The translations under genes and the position numbers were made by a program. The notes beneath the pieces are model-generated. The model was not told where the DNA came from and made no database searches. It saw only the letters and a program-made list of their open reading frames with translations. DNA of 64,000 nt from Capronia americana (Eukaryota > Ascomycota > Eurotiomycetes > Chaetothyriales > Herpotrichiellaceae): positions 1,922,001 through 1,986,000 of the forward strand of contig JADWQD010000003.1 in NCBI GenBank assembly GCA_016110215.1, in the 5' to 3' direction. This document shows positions 12,301 through 24,342 of this stretch, one piece after another; the stretch's first letter is position 1; every line of letters starts with the position of its first letter.

Positions 12301-12997
12301 CAGAGAAGAGGACAGGACAGGACACCTTGCGTAGATCGACTGGACGGGTAAGAATGACTCCTTTCGTGCTTGTAAGGTTTGTATTTGTCCTTGACTTAGA
12401 AAGATAAGGTCCGTCCGTCGGATTCGTAGACTCTGTCGTTCGTTTTGATGTTAATGGTGCTGTCTGCACACTAACCTACTTGTACATACATAGCAAGGCG
12501 GGAGGTGGGGATGCATAAATAATATGTCTTTTGCATATACAGCCAGTGCCAGCGTGGTAAAGGTCCTCGAGGTCCTCCAGACGACGGAACACGGATTGAG
12601 TTTATCGGTCCGTGGGAACCGGACGGACACACCAGCAACGATACGTTTGGTCGTCCTTGCTGTCGGGCCAGTAGGCGGGTGAGCCATGATTTTCCACTTG
12701 CGCCGGCCTGTTTAGGGAGTGTTGCACGTTTCAACTCTCTACGGGGTACGGTGGACGCAGAATGACCGATCAGAAGAAACTCATGTTTTTGAATCGGCTG
12801 CTAAACCAGCACGATGCTCGTACAAATGCGGCGGGTCATTCAAACATCATTCTGGCTGGCTGGCTGGCCCGTCCAAAGATTGCAGTCACCGTCAGCCTTG
12901 TTCAAGTCAAACCGCATGTCAAGCCTTCCCAAGCCGGGAAGGTTTTCAAATTATGCTCGCACCGCCAATTGCTCCATCCATGCTGCGTTACGGCGCT
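9378..12997. other. Long gap inside the aromatic catabolism group
   Basis: 3.6 kb without a supported gene. It includes a 57-codon open frame in the hmgA leader (9441-9614, minus), a TATGCGGG-type repeat near 12014-12045, a TCTGTC repeat near 12148, and GTACGAGTAC at 11300-11309. I looked for a maleylacetoacetate isomerase (GST-like) reading frame and did not find one. Confidence 0.5.
9441..9614 (-). other. Possible upstream open reading frame in the hmgA leader
   Basis: A 57-codon frame starts 237 nt upstream of the hmgA start and ends 64 nt before it. Its first half (MQGLKRLQSAIERHRENKD) looks coding-like, and a GTGAGT donor-like site follows at codon 29. It does not splice in frame to hmgA. 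It could be a regulatory uORF, an exon of something unseen, or chance. Confidence 0.25.
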
Positions 12998-14627
12998 TCA
13001 AAGGTCTTTGGTCCGCTCATCACTTGCACGGATCCATCTCTCAAGTGCTTCCTTGTTCCTGACCTTGAATCCAACCTTGAAGGGCTTCGGCTCGGTGGTC
13101 AGAGCAGTCGGGATACTATTACATTCGATCGCATCGAGGATGGGCCATTCCTTGGTATCCTTGGCGGGAACGAACTCAAAGGCCACAATCATGCGAAGGA
13201 ACGCCGTGTAGATCTCCCGGTTTGCCAAGTGCGAGCCGACGCACATTCGGCTACCGGCTCCGTACCCGTAGTGAGGAGTGCCGCTGCCCTCTTGGTCGTT
13301 CAAGTAGCGCTCGGGCATGAACTTGGCAGGGTCTTTGAAGTGTGTGTCGTCGTAGTCAGCAGCCCAGGCGTTCATGTAGAAAACGCTCCCGGCCGGGATG
13401 GTCACGTCGTTGTATTTGATGTCCTTGATGCTGGTTCGAGGGAGGCAGATCGGAATGACGGTGAAGAATCGAAGGATTTCCTTAGTCAAGGCCGTGATAT
13501 ATGGAACTTTCTCCTCGACCAGACATTTCTCCCAGGCCTCGCCATCTTCTGGATAGACCTTCATGATCTCTTCGTAAGCCCTTTTCTGGATATGCTGGCC
13601 CTCAGGAGATGCGAGATAACCGAGCCCCATTATCATATTGCCCGGAACGGTGTCGATGCCGGCCGATACCATTGTCAGGCAGATCGATTTGAGTTCTGCT
13701 TCGTTGAGCGTCTCTTCGGGATCTTTGATAATGTTTCCAGTGATGCAAGGTCGGTCAGTGCCGTTGGCAATTCGTTCCTTGAGCATGTTCAAGAACGTCG
13801 TGAGGTACTTGTCCCGGCGCTCCCGGTATTCTGCCGCAGATTTGTTCTGACGGGAGATGAATGGCAGTCTCAGCAAAGGAATGTAGTCTTGCCAGTTGTT
13901 GGATGTGCTCCGGAAGTTGGACACCACTCGTTCGACATGGACAACTGGTTGCTGGTGTTAGGCTTCAAAATCGAAATGGGGCCATATCGACAGACTCACC
14001 TTCTCGGAGCAACTCCTGATCAATCCCCCCATCAATTCGAATACCGTAATTCAAGGTCAAACTGGTGTTGAGTGCAAAACGATGGAAATATTTCCTTGGG
14101 TCCAGATCAACAGAGCCACCCATCGAATCCTTGTACATGTCTTTGATAGCGACACAACTCTCCAAGTCGATGAAGGGCATGTAGCTCTGCACGGCAGGCC
14201 TGTTCAAAGCCGTGGCAGCGACCTTGCGCCGTTTCTTGCATGACTCGTCCCATGGCGACGTCCCGATAGTGAACCCTTGGCTACTTGACACGACGCTGTG
14301 GAAAGTGTACAGCATCGGTCTGGAGATTAAAGCGGACTGGTTGGTGATCCATAGGTGCTTGACCGAGTCGAAAGTATTGGCGAAAATAATGCGGCGATTG
14401 CCCAAGCGAGTTTGGAAGACGGGCCAGCCGTACTGTTTTGCCCACCGCGCAGTTACCCGAGCATGATCTTGACCGAGTTGAAGAAGGTTACCAAACAATG
14501 GCACGCCTGGGATTTCTGGCAACCCCTTGATCTTTGGTTGATCAGTCGAGTTCAAATAGCGGATCAGGAAATAACCCAGGGTGAGGAAGACAAAGGAGAG
14601 CGCTGTTGGAGAAAGCGTAACCAGCAT
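12998..14627 (-). CDS. Cytochrome P450, CYP504 (phenylacetate hydroxylase) type
   Basis: Two exons, 14000-14627 and 12998-13944 (intron 13945-13999 with a CCTAAC branch point), giving 524 residues. An N-terminal membrane anchor (LSFVFLTLGYFLIRYL) is followed by the Pro-rich hinge IKGLPEIPGVPLFGNLLQLG. The family-typical GTSPWDESCKKRRK and ALNRPAVQSYMPFIDLES blocks point to CYP504. The I-helix segment is SAGIDT, the ExxR motif is in EILRFF, and the haem loop is GYGAGSRMCVG with the iron-ligand Cys444. CYP504 enzymes hydroxylate phenylacetate at C2 (PhacA) or 3-/4-hydroxyphenylacetate at C6 (PhacB), feeding homogentisate. The position between hmgA and fahA supports this. Whether it is the A or B type is not settled; I lean to the PhacA type. 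Confidence 0.88.
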
Positions 14628-15363
14628 TGTGGCAGCGTGATCGATTGGAAGCAAATAGTTGAACTGAGAAAAGATGCCGGTTTGCACAAGCGTCGACCTG
14701 TTCAAGACAACCTCAGCACGTCTTGTTATATGCTGAGACTTCCAAGTAGTTGTTCGTGGTTCTTTTTCGAAGAGCTGACTTGCCGTTTGTCTCTTTGTTT
14801 CCTGACGGCGGATGAGCTGAGATGACGAGGATGATGGAGTCACTGCTGAAGAAGGCACGAACTTGTTGATATATTCTTCTGACGCAAAGCCTTAGAGCTT
14901 GCTCTTCCAGGCCTGTAATCAGGCCAAATCTCGGGCAATGTCTGTCATTACCCAGCGCTTACATTCGGGACAGATGCGCTACACCAACCCCCCAGCGGAG
15001 ATGTCATCTGCAGCAAAAGCGGAGGTGGAGAGGGCGACTCGCATGTGACGGCCGTATTCCGCACACCGTCACAAGCTGCAAGACTTGAAGTGGACTGGCC
15101 AGGACTGGGAAAGCGGGGGAGGCGCGCCTCTAACGAAAGCGGGGAAAGCCCGTTTGTGAGAGGGCGCTAGCTCTCTTAAAACGGGCTAATCGATAATAGA
15201 AACTCGTTCATTGGACAGAGCAGCTATACTCCTGACTAGGGAACGGCCACGGAATTATTGCGCTTCAATTTTCTTCGACTTCTCGCAAAGCACTATCCAC
15301 GAAACAATGCCACTCATCATTGCAAAAGAACCCATACTAGCGACAAAGGCGAACTAATACTTC
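14628..15363. other. Intergenic gap upstream of CYP504 gene, downstream of fahA
   Basis: No gene seen; expected to hold the CYP504 promoter. Confidence 0.5.
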
Positions 15364-16712
15364 CTAGATCTTTGGGGCAGGTAAAATTTCCCCCGAACAC
15401 TCTCCGAAGCCAACAAGTCCAGATTCCTCAGAGCCGCAGACGCCGTAGATTGTGACAATATCTCCGTCTTCCAAGAATTTCCGCTCGACTCCCCCGTTCA
15501 GTTTGATTGTTTCCTTTCCGCCCTTGCTGCACTCGAGCAGGCTTCCTTCCGTGCCTGTCTCAGTGCCGCTGATCGTGCCGGATCCGAGAAGGTCCCCTGT
15601 CGCCATGGGGCAGCCACCGATGGAATGATGGGCGAGCATTTGGGGGAAAGAGAAGAGCAGATTGCGACCGTTGGAGTTCAGGATTGTCGTAGTTGATCCA
15701 CCAGCAGCTGTTCCAACCAGTCAGTCGAGCTATTAGCGCTTGAGATAGATGTGTGGTCAGACTTACGTGTGATATCGACTTGTAATCGGATGTCATACAC
15801 ATTGTTCTCTTCCTTCTCTTGTAGATAGGGGAGCAATTGCGTCTCATTTGGGATGCCCTTGCATCTGAAAGGCTCCAATGCATCAGTCAGCACAACCCAG
15901 GGGCTTATGGTGGATCCGAAGTTCTTTGCTAAGAACGGCCCAAGGGGCACGTATTCCCATGCTTGAATGTCCCGAGCCGACCAATCATTGAGTAGGACGT
16001 ATCCGAAGATGTGCTCGGCCGCATCAGAAATCGGTATATGCTTGCCCATTTCGTTGCCCCTGCAAACAAAAGCGCCAAGCTCCAGTTCGATGTCCAGTCG
16101 CTTGCAGGGGCTGAACGTAGGTACTTTGGGTGTCGCAGCGGGGTTCTCGAGTATCTGACCGTTAGGCCTGGTGATTGGGGTGCCCGAGATTACCACTGAC
16201 GAGGCTCGACCATGATAGCCCACTGGGAGATGTGTATAATTTGGTTGCAGCGCATTGTCTGGTCCTCGAAAGAGACAGCCAACGTTGAAGGCATGATTTT
16301 TGCCAGCATAGAAGTCCGTGTAGTCACCAATGTGCATGGGCAAGTGCAGCTTTACTTGATCGCGCTGGACCAGGGCTCTTTGTTGGAGGTCCTTGTTGTT
16401 CTGCAAGACATCGGCATGAGTTGTGTTCTCAGCGAAGACATCCTGGAGGTATTTCCTGACGGTGCGGTGGACGGGTCTCCCCAATGCGGCGAAATCATTC
16501 AGAGTCGGCTTGGAGAAAACGGACACGTCGAATCCGAGAGACGAGAACGCCCCTGAGGCAGCAAACTCCTGGAGGTCCAGAGCATGGTCACCAATAGCGA
16601 CAGCTGGTCGCGGAGTGGGCTTCGCTGTGGTTGAGATGATTCCGAATGGCAGGTTCGCCAAGGAGAAATGGCTCGATTTTGGAATGGGAAACCATGATTT
16701 CAAGGATGCCAT
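15364..16712 (-). CDS. fahA: Fumarylacetoacetase
   Basis: Splits fumarylacetoacetate into fumarate and acetoacetate, the last step of homogentisate breakdown. Two exons, 15767-16712 and 15364-15707, joined by an intron with a CTGAC branch point; 429 residues, the normal size. Seen: the N-terminal domain (SWFPIPKSSHFSLANLPFGI), the LPMHIGDYTDFYAGKNHAFN block with the catalytic and metal-binding Asp/His region, DIELELGAFVCRGNEMG with metal-binding Glu residues, and NDWSARDIQAWEYVPLGPFL with the conserved Asp. The end is PMATGDLLGSGTISGTE and a C-terminal ILPAPKI. The Met at 16712 directly precedes the conserved start of the family; upstream codons of the open frame are not conserved. It lies on the same strand as CYP504 and hmgA and back to back with the alpha-glucosidase gene. 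Confidence 0.96.
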
Positions 16713-17410
16713 GTTGTCTGATCGCTGCTCGATTATTACCGTTGCAAGTTGTAAAAGTCTGTGAGATCGAGCTTCCTTGATCAATGAATGGTTTCCTATT
16801 AAGACCTCGGACAGCGATGAGGAAGTGGATGTCGTGGGCGGCGTCCCGGAGGAAATTCCGTTGTCCTTCCGACCAGCAGCAACGGCAGTTTTCTAGCTGC
16901 CGATTCGCTGTCTAAGAAGAGGAGCACCTTGTTACATATGTACCTTTTGGAGAGCAGTCATGCCGTATTCTTCAATCCTTACGATGGATATTGTCAGCAG
17001 GGACCTCGTATTGTGCATGCGAGCGCGACTACCCGTGACTGGCTGCCACAGTGGCTGAGAGTCGTGTATGGTATCGTCGAAGACATCGCTCCTAAAGAAG
17101 TTGATTTCTAGCTTCTGCTCCATTTGCTCCTACCATTCGAGACGTCTGGACACCGCAACTTGCTTTCTATACAGCCACCACGATGACAAGCCGCCCTCGT
17201 GAATCTTGACTGAAGGGAGAATAAGGAGATCTGATCGCCGGCGCGGCTTCCGAAATGGGCGATGACGACATGGGCCCGGAGATTCTTTCGCTGCAATGAT
17301 GAGAGACTCGAAAATTCAATAGTAGTTGATGATGAACGGGAAGTCACTCTGAATTGAGCAAGCGGTAAGAGAAGACAAGTCACTTCACGCGCAGTCTCTC
17401 TTCGCCCGGA
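16713..17410. promoter_or_regulatory. Shared divergent promoter region of fahA and alpha-glucosidase
   Basis: 698 bp separate the two start codons, which face away from each other. No specific operator could be identified by eye. Confidence 0.5.
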
Positions 17411-19397
17411 ATGTCTAGCGCAATGTCACAAAAGTCAAGCTACACGACGCCGAAATGGTGGAAAGAAGCCGTCGTCTATCAAATCTACCCGTCGTCGTTC
17501 CAGGACAGCAATTCTGACGGCTGGGGCGACGTCAAAGGCATCACATCTCGCGTCGACTACCTGAAACAGCTCGGCATTGATGTCGTCTGGACGTCGCCCA
17601 TCTATAAATCTCCCCAAGCCGACATGGGTTATGACATTGCCGACTACAAGGTGATTGATCCCATCTATGGCTCCATTGACGACGTGGACAGCCTCATTTT
17701 GGAGTTGGGAAAGCGAGACATGAAGTTGATGATGGACCTCGTGGTCAATCACACATCGAACATGCACCCCTGGTTCCTGGAGTCCCGCTCCTCGAAAACA
17801 AATCCCAAGCGGGACTGGTACATCTGGAAACCACCCAAGACTGTCAGCGATGCCGGCGTGGCCGAACCGCCTAATAACTGGGCGCAAATTCTAGGAGAGG
17901 CAAACTCGGCGTGGACATACGACACGGAGACCGGTGAATATTATCTGTCGGTCTTCACGCCTGACCAACCGGACCTCAACTGGGAGAACCCGGATGTAAG
18001 GGAAGCTGTCTGGGACGTGATGCGCTTCTGGCTCGACCGCGGCGTGGCGGGCTTTCGCAGTAAGTCGTCCTAGAGGCCGGATCGTAATACCCGCGCTGTC
18101 CAGTTCCCGGGGGCTCCCCGTGTCATTTGCAGTGCTAATGATGATGATACTGCAAGTGGACGTGATCAATATGATTTCTAAGGTGCCGACCTATCCCGAC
18201 GCCCCTGTTGTCCTCGACCCTCAAACCCATGCCTACCAACCTGGCACGCAATTCTTCGTCAACGGGCCAAAACTGCACGAATACCTCCGCGAGATGAACC
18301 AGCAAGTTCTTTCAAAATACGACACCGTGACTGTAGGCGAAATGCCCGGCGTGTCGGATGAAAACGAGATTCTGCGCACAGTGGGCGCCAATGCTGGAGA
18401 GCTGAACATGATCTTCATCTTTGATCTCGTCGATATCGACAAGCCGAACGTGCGTATGGCACTGAAGCCATGGGACGTCAAAGAGATGAAGAGGATCATC
18501 ACCAGGTGGCAACGCTGCATGATCGAGCGAGATGGCTGGAACTCTGTCTTCATCGAGAACCACGACAATCCGCGAAGCGTCACTCGCTACACGGACGACA
18601 GCGACGCGTGGCGGGACAAGGGCGCCAAATTGCTTGCCCTCATGCAAACGACCCTCGGGGGCACGCTGTTCGTCTACCAAGGTGAAGAAATCGGCATGCG
18701 CAACGCACCCACGCACTGGGACATCTCCGAGGAATACAAGGATATCGAAACGATAAACTACTGGAAGAAATGCCAGCAGATATACAAAGACGACCCGAAA
18801 AAGCTAGAAGAAGGCAAGAAAATCATCCACATGAAAGCCAGAGATGTAAGTCCTGCCCCTCGCCCGACTGCTCCAGATCAGACTTGTATTTCCTCATGAT
18901 ATTGTTCTTCTAATGACCAACGAACGCCTAAATAGCACGCGAGGACCCCAATGCAGTGGGACACCTCGGCCAACACTGGCTTCTGCGTCCCCGGCGTCAA
19001 ACCGTGGATGCGCGTGATGGACGATTTCAGCCACGGCATCAATGCACAAGACCAGATGACGCAAGACAACGACGGCGAGTTGTCGACATGGCAATTCTGG
19101 CAGCGAGGCATCCACGACCGCAAGAAACACGCCGATGTCTTCGTGTACGGCGATTACCAAGAACTTTCGCCCGAAGACCCCAATGTCCTGGCATATCTCC
19201 GGACAGGCGAGACGGGTGAACGATGGGTCGTGGTTCTCAATTTCTCTGGCAAGGATGTGGAGTGGACACTGCCTGAGACCCTGGCGGTCGAGTTGTGGGC
19301 CTGCAGTACGTATACGAAAGGGCAGCCTCAGAAACCGCAGACGGGGCGCATTCCATTGAAGCCGTGGGAGGGCCTTTTGGCGAAATGCAAGACATAG
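17411..19397 (+). CDS. GH13 alpha-glucosidase (maltase type)
   Basis: Hydrolyses alpha-1,4 or alpha-1,6 glucosides such as maltose or isomaltose. Three exons, 17411-18059, 18157-18845 and 18936-19397, giving 599 residues as usual for intracellular fungal maltases. The start region WWKEAVVYQIYPSSFQDSN is family-typical. GH13 regions are present: DLVVNHTS; GFRMDVIN with the nucleophile Asp218; VGEMPG with acid/base Glu278; and ENHDNPR with Asp353. The third exon begins at HARTPMQWD. No signal peptide is visible, so a cytosolic enzyme is likely. An MFS carrier of a different kind follows downstream; no maltose transporter or MAL activator is next to it. Confidence 0.95.
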
Positions 19398-20995
19398 TGA
19401 ACTTTCAGCCCAGATAGTTGTCCGATGGGACAATAGCGGGAGGGAGCTCGTGATAGATATATAGATAGATAGATAGACAGAGACAGGGTTATACGTATAG
19501 ACTTCGCTGTGCGGGCAAAGACGCTCGACGAAAGTGTTGTTGGTGACTCTGTTGTCCGTACGCGGGCATACATAGATACTGCATCCCGGTAGGTAAGTGG
19601 GAGTGGTGAGTGCGCACTACAATTGGTTGAGGCGATGTAAGGAGGAAACAAATTCAATAGCGAGCACATACGTAGCATTCGTGCTGCAAAATCGAGACAT
19701 GGAAATGCGGGTCGTTCCACACAAGACTACTGTATGTACACAAGCATTCACAAACCCAGGCCCTGCACGTTTCCTGAACGACGGTCTTGGGATTTCCAAC
19801 CAAGCAGGCAGACCTACAGAGACCTAGCCGTGCCGCCAATCTTTCGGAATCTTGCATGGTCGTTCCGGTTCGCGAACTCATCCTTGAGGGGATGGGTGAA
19901 GGATGAGAGAGGTTCTCGCGGCTGATATATCTTGAGCTCGTATTCACTACACTGACATGGAAAGGGACGCTATCAATCCTCACCCGCATGGACAGTGGAC
20001 AACGCTGAGAGAGAGTTGGGAAAGGAGAAGCTTCCCATTCATTCGCTGAGCCGTGCCCCACAGGCCGAGCGCGGCTTCAATCCGCCCATGCGCGCTTCCT
20101 CTCGTGGCGATTCCGCACTGAGACCGAGGCTTGCCTCTCCTGGCAAAACATTCACACTCCTGCTCGGCAGCTCTGGTGGGTATTGGTCGTGTGCGTTCCA
20201 TAAGGATGCATTCCCCTGTGCACCAAGACCCCGACGCCAGTCCTGTCGAAGCCATGGATTGGCATTAGGCTGCAGGGCAATGGACTTGTGCTCGTGGGCC
20301 CGGACCGAAGACCTGGTACGAGTTAGGAGGAAGGAAAGTGCGCTCCGCCCTGTGAAACCTGGAGAAAGCTTCCCCGGCTTCTCTTTGGCTGAGGACGGCC
20401 TTCAGTCTCCAGGGATCTCGCACCGTCGCCGTTCAGACAGCCGTGTGAGAGCAGGGGATTCCAAATCCATCCGACTGGCATAGAGTGTCAATCACCGGAT
20501 TCGTTGAGCAACGTGTTGGAGCTCTCTCCAATATTTCGTGGAAAGATTGCTTCCGAGCAGAGAGTTTGCTTCTCCATGTCCATCAAAGTCTGAAAGCAGA
20601 TTTCTTAGCTGGGCCAAGCCTTGGTGCATGCGGAGTAATGGCCACTGAAGCAATAAAAGGCCACGAAAGAGGGCTCTAGCTCCATGCAACCCTGTATCTG
20701 GGGTAGGTTGACTGGACGCCACGAGCGGAATCATCGTGACAGTGCCTGCGACGTCCTTCGGTAGCAATCTTCGGTCTGTTAGCGCGTCCACCATCTATCA
20801 AACCCTTGTCCCTGAACGGCCTTGACAGAAGGACGATAAATTGAACAGTGATCCCCTTCGCAATTTCGACGGGCCACGATTCTAGACCTCGAACACATTC
20901 TTGCCTTCGTTCTTGCAACCGCCGGGCCCTGGAATATCTTTGCATCCTTGGTCCTGAGACAGTCTCCCTTGTGAAGTCATATCCAGTCAGGCACA
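19398..20995. other. Intergenic gap
   Basis: No gene supported. A GATA microsatellite lies just after the alpha-glucosidase stop (about 19452-19478). Confidence 0.5.
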
Positions 20996-22811
20996 ATGGC
21001 TGAGAAGGTGGTCCCCAACAGGTCCGAAATCGAAGACGTGCCTGCCGACAAGGATGCTCTGGACTTCAACAGCGTGAGCATCAAAGGCGAGGCGCAAGAA
21101 CTAGACCGTGCTTTGGAGAAGAAGGTGCTGCTCAAGACTGACCTCAACCTGGTCCCCATCCTCTTCCTGCTTTTCCTCTGCGCCTTCATCGACAGGTGGG
21201 TACATTCAAGTCCAAGTGCTGCCAATTCCCCAAGTTGACAACTGTCGTTCTAGAATCAATATCGGAAATGCCCGAATCCAAGGCCTGGAGGAGGACCTCG
21301 ACATGCATGGCCAGGATTACAACATTGCCTTGTTCACCTTTTTCATCCCGTACATCTTATTGGAGGTTCCATCCAACATGCTGCTGAAAAGAATCCGGCC
21401 CTCGATCTTCATCCCATCCATCATGTTGGGCTGGGGCGTGATCACCGTCTGCCAGGGCGTTACAGAATCGTTTGCAGGGCTCGTGGTCTGTAGGATCCTC
21501 ATAGGAGTCTTTGAGGCTGGCTTTTTTCCTGGCTGTCTTTACCTGATATCGATGTAAGTCGCGCACGTGATCCAGCTGCGCTTGACCGGCTAGGGGTCAG
21601 ACAAGAGATCCCAGATCGGATGATGCTGACAAGCCATCAGGTTCTATAAGCGCCACGAACTCCAATGGCGATTCAATCTGTTCTTTTCGGCTTCCATCAT
21701 AGCCGGTGCTTTCAGCGGACTCCTTGCCTACGCTATTGCTCATATGGACGGCGTCGCAGGGTATGCCGGATGGAGATGGATCTTCATTCTCGAAGGCATC
21801 TTCACCGTGGCCGTCGCTGTTGCGGCCTATTGGATCGTCCCAGATTGGCCCGAGACGGCGAAATTTCTGAAGGAACCCGAGCGAGAGCTACTCATCGCTC
21901 GACTGGCACTAGATGTCGAGGGCGCCAACATGAGCCACTGGAACAAGAAAACGGCCAAACGCGTCTTTAGCGACGTCAAGATCTACCTTGGGTCAGTAGG
22001 ATATTCGTCAGATTGGCTTCATGGAAGTGCTAACCAGTTCAGTATCGCCATGTATCTCGGAATCGTCACCACCAGCTACAGTGGTTCGTTCTTCACCCCA
22101 ACGATCCTCAAACAGCTCGGCTGGACCTCGATCCACGCACAGGTCATGTCAATTCCCATTTTCATCTTCGCCACAGTCTGCGCTTTGACGTGCGCCGTGA
22201 TCAGCGACAGAATCCACCACCGCTTTGGATTCATCATCGGAGGCTGCCTTCTTGCTACCATCGGATACGTCATCTTGCTGAACATGCATCGTGTTGCAGT
22301 GGGGGTCCGATACTTCGCTCTATTCACAGTTGTTGGCGGCGGATACATTGCACAACCGGTCACCCTCGTCTGGTTGAACAATAACGTCTCTGGCCATTAT
22401 AAGCGCAGTGTCAGCTCAGCCATGAGTAAGTCGTCCAAACCTGCGCCCCTGAGGAGCAACAGTCTCAGCCCCTTCTCCAAGCATTACTAACAACGAATCA
22501 GTGGTTGGATTTGGCAACTGTGGTGGCATTATTGCATCGTAAGTTGAATCCGAAAATCCTCGAGGCTTTTGACTAACAGATCCGCAAGTAACATGTTTGT
22601 GACGACTCAAGCACCAGAGTATCCACTTGGTTATGGCCTAGGTCTCGGCCTCGTCTGGCTCTGCGTCTTCAGCTCCGTGCTGTTCCTGTTCCAACTCAGG
22701 CGGGAGAATAGATTGCGCGACCAAGGCCGAAGGGATGACAGATACGATCTGCCCGATGACGAGAAGAACAACCTCGGAGATGATCATCCCGCGTTCCGCT
22801 TTACTTATTGA
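20996..22811 (+). CDS. MFS transporter, allantoate permease (Dal5-like) family
   Basis: Six exons: 20996-21195, 21254-21553, 21641-21991, 22043-22425, 22502-22538 and 22589-22811. The acceptor of the last intron is ambiguous between two nearby AGs. About 12 membrane helices are expected. Family hallmarks: DLNLVPILFLLFLCAFIDR then INIGNARIQGLEEDL; helix PYILLEVPSNMLLKRI; WRWIFILEGIFTV; and NNNVSGHYKRSVSSAM followed by VGFGNCGGIIAS. Members carry organic anions or vitamins across the plasma membrane; the substrate is not readable here. The closest relative in the window is the decayed copy at the left edge. Being near the aromatic catabolism genes could suggest uptake of an aromatic acid, but that is only a guess. 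Confidence 0.9.
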
Positions 22812-23433
22812 GTTCCAGAGCGGAGAGTGACCTGGCGATGCTTTGGATGGGTGTTGTCCCAGACCTTGTTTAAGCTTGAGATTGTCTCGTCAATGGACGA
22901 GGTCGTCGGGTGGAGAGAAATCCTCGACAAAGAGTCTTGAGGATGAAATCTAAGGTAGTCATAGAAATTAGACCGTCGAGATGCGGGTGAATATCCCTGC
23001 ACTTTAGCCTCGCCCCAAGCCTATCAGAGCGTGCTCTGCACGTTGCATAAAGCTTTCAACAGAACATCTCCTCGACAACGCGGCGACTTGATTCGAGCGT
23101 GCTGATGAGTCGTTCGATCGAGAGAAAAACCGAAGAAGCTTCGAGGGACGCGCAATAGATCATCTTCATTCAGCGTCATGTTAACACTCAGTTATGCAAG
23201 GTTCGATGGATCTCACATACTCTTCTTCCCAGCAGGGAGTTTCCTCCCAGACGATTCCTTCACCGGAAGGGGATGGGCGCTTGTCCCTCAGTTCGGCGAA
23301 TATCTTGTTCCAGTCGGAGAATGTTCCCAGATATCCTTGCCGTCTTTCCTCAGACCTGGAGACTGAATATAGGTGCTCGTTCCTAGAAGCTTCCAAGGAG
23401 AGAGTTGTTCGGGATGATCCAGCCTCATTTGTA
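22812..23433. other. Intergenic gap
   Basis: Convergent space between the MFS carrier and LSm8. No gene supported. Confidence 0.5.
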
Positions 23434-23787
23434 TCACACGTGTTTCGTCGACCCGATGACATCGCCTCTGACCTTCTCCCAGTCAATGCTGTTATCTAGC
23501 TCTTCATCCACCAGTCCCACGATTGTTATGTTGTCGCCTCTCACAAGGTACAGGCCATGGCTGACCTGTGAGCTGGGCTCAGGGTCGTCCGCCGGTCGGA
23601 TGATGCGTTCGACAGTGTCGCTGAGAACTATGTTGGTGACTTGGTCACAAGACAACAAAGTGCCGACGAGAGTCCTTCCGTCGACCGTTATGACGAGGAC
23701 CTTCTCTGCACAAACAATATCAGTAAGGGTCATGAAGCTGGAGGAGGGTCGCTACTACACACTGTCAATGTAAGTTTGCAGCGACAT
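23434..23787 (-). CDS. LSM8: U6 snRNA-associated Sm-like protein LSm8
   Basis: Two exons: 23763-23787 (MSLQTYID) and 23434-23705, joined in phase 1 over a 57-nt intron, giving 98 residues. The Sm1 motif is VLVITVDGRTLVGTLLSCDQ with the family's DGR; the Sm2 part is LYLVRGDNITIVGLVDEE, with the RG-D-N signature that binds RNA. LSm8 marks the nuclear LSm2-8 ring that binds the 3' end of U6 snRNA in the spliceosome, as opposed to LSm1 in the cytoplasmic ring. The NLILSDT-like piece here reads NIVLSDTVERII. The tiny first exon would be missed by a single-frame scan. Confidence 0.93.
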
Positions 23788-24342
23788 TGCGACGGGAAAG
23801 GACGGGACAGGCAAGAGGCGGGGTAACAATAGTCGCAGGAAGGAGGAAAGAGCAGCGATCGCTCGAGTAGATATCCTGGGTTTAGCAGCGCTCGTTCGTC
23901 ATGGCCTGCGCAATTCAACTGCTCTGAGAATATAACCGATGCAACCAAAATCGTCGAGAACAAAAGCTGCGGTTCGAAACTTTGATCTCCAAAATCGCGG
24001 CAGATCCACCCACAAGGCTGGAGTTCAGCCTTGTCAGAGCCTCATCTGCCCATCATTCAGGACACGGATTGACAAGACACATTCCACTTGCCACATCATG
24101 ACTACCTAATCATCTCCAGGTCAAACTGGCACCTAACTCGTCTGATCACTTCTGACGCCACTCGTACGTCGTAGCTTTTGAAGAAAGCCCACGCCCGACT
24201 GGACTTCAGTCAGATCGGAAGTTGAGGGAGCGGCCTCGACGGATGATCTCTAAGGCGAGCGTCATACCGAGGACTCTACCCATCCCGTTTACCGTGTACT
24301 GTCCACCATTCTATTTGATTCAAGTCCTGGGAAGTCCCAATA
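23788..24342. promoter_or_regulatory. Divergent promoter region, LSm8 and gene at 24343
   Basis: 555 bp between two start codons pointing outwards. No specific motif identified. Confidence 0.45.

Noticed and set aside
9378..12997. Hidden maleylacetoacetate isomerase gene in the gap
   Set aside because: No GST-like segment found among the reading frames on either strand.
12719..14071. 450-codon open frame on the plus strand
   Set aside because: It lies largely antisense to the CYP504 gene, whose motifs and splice phases are clear, and has no family features itself.
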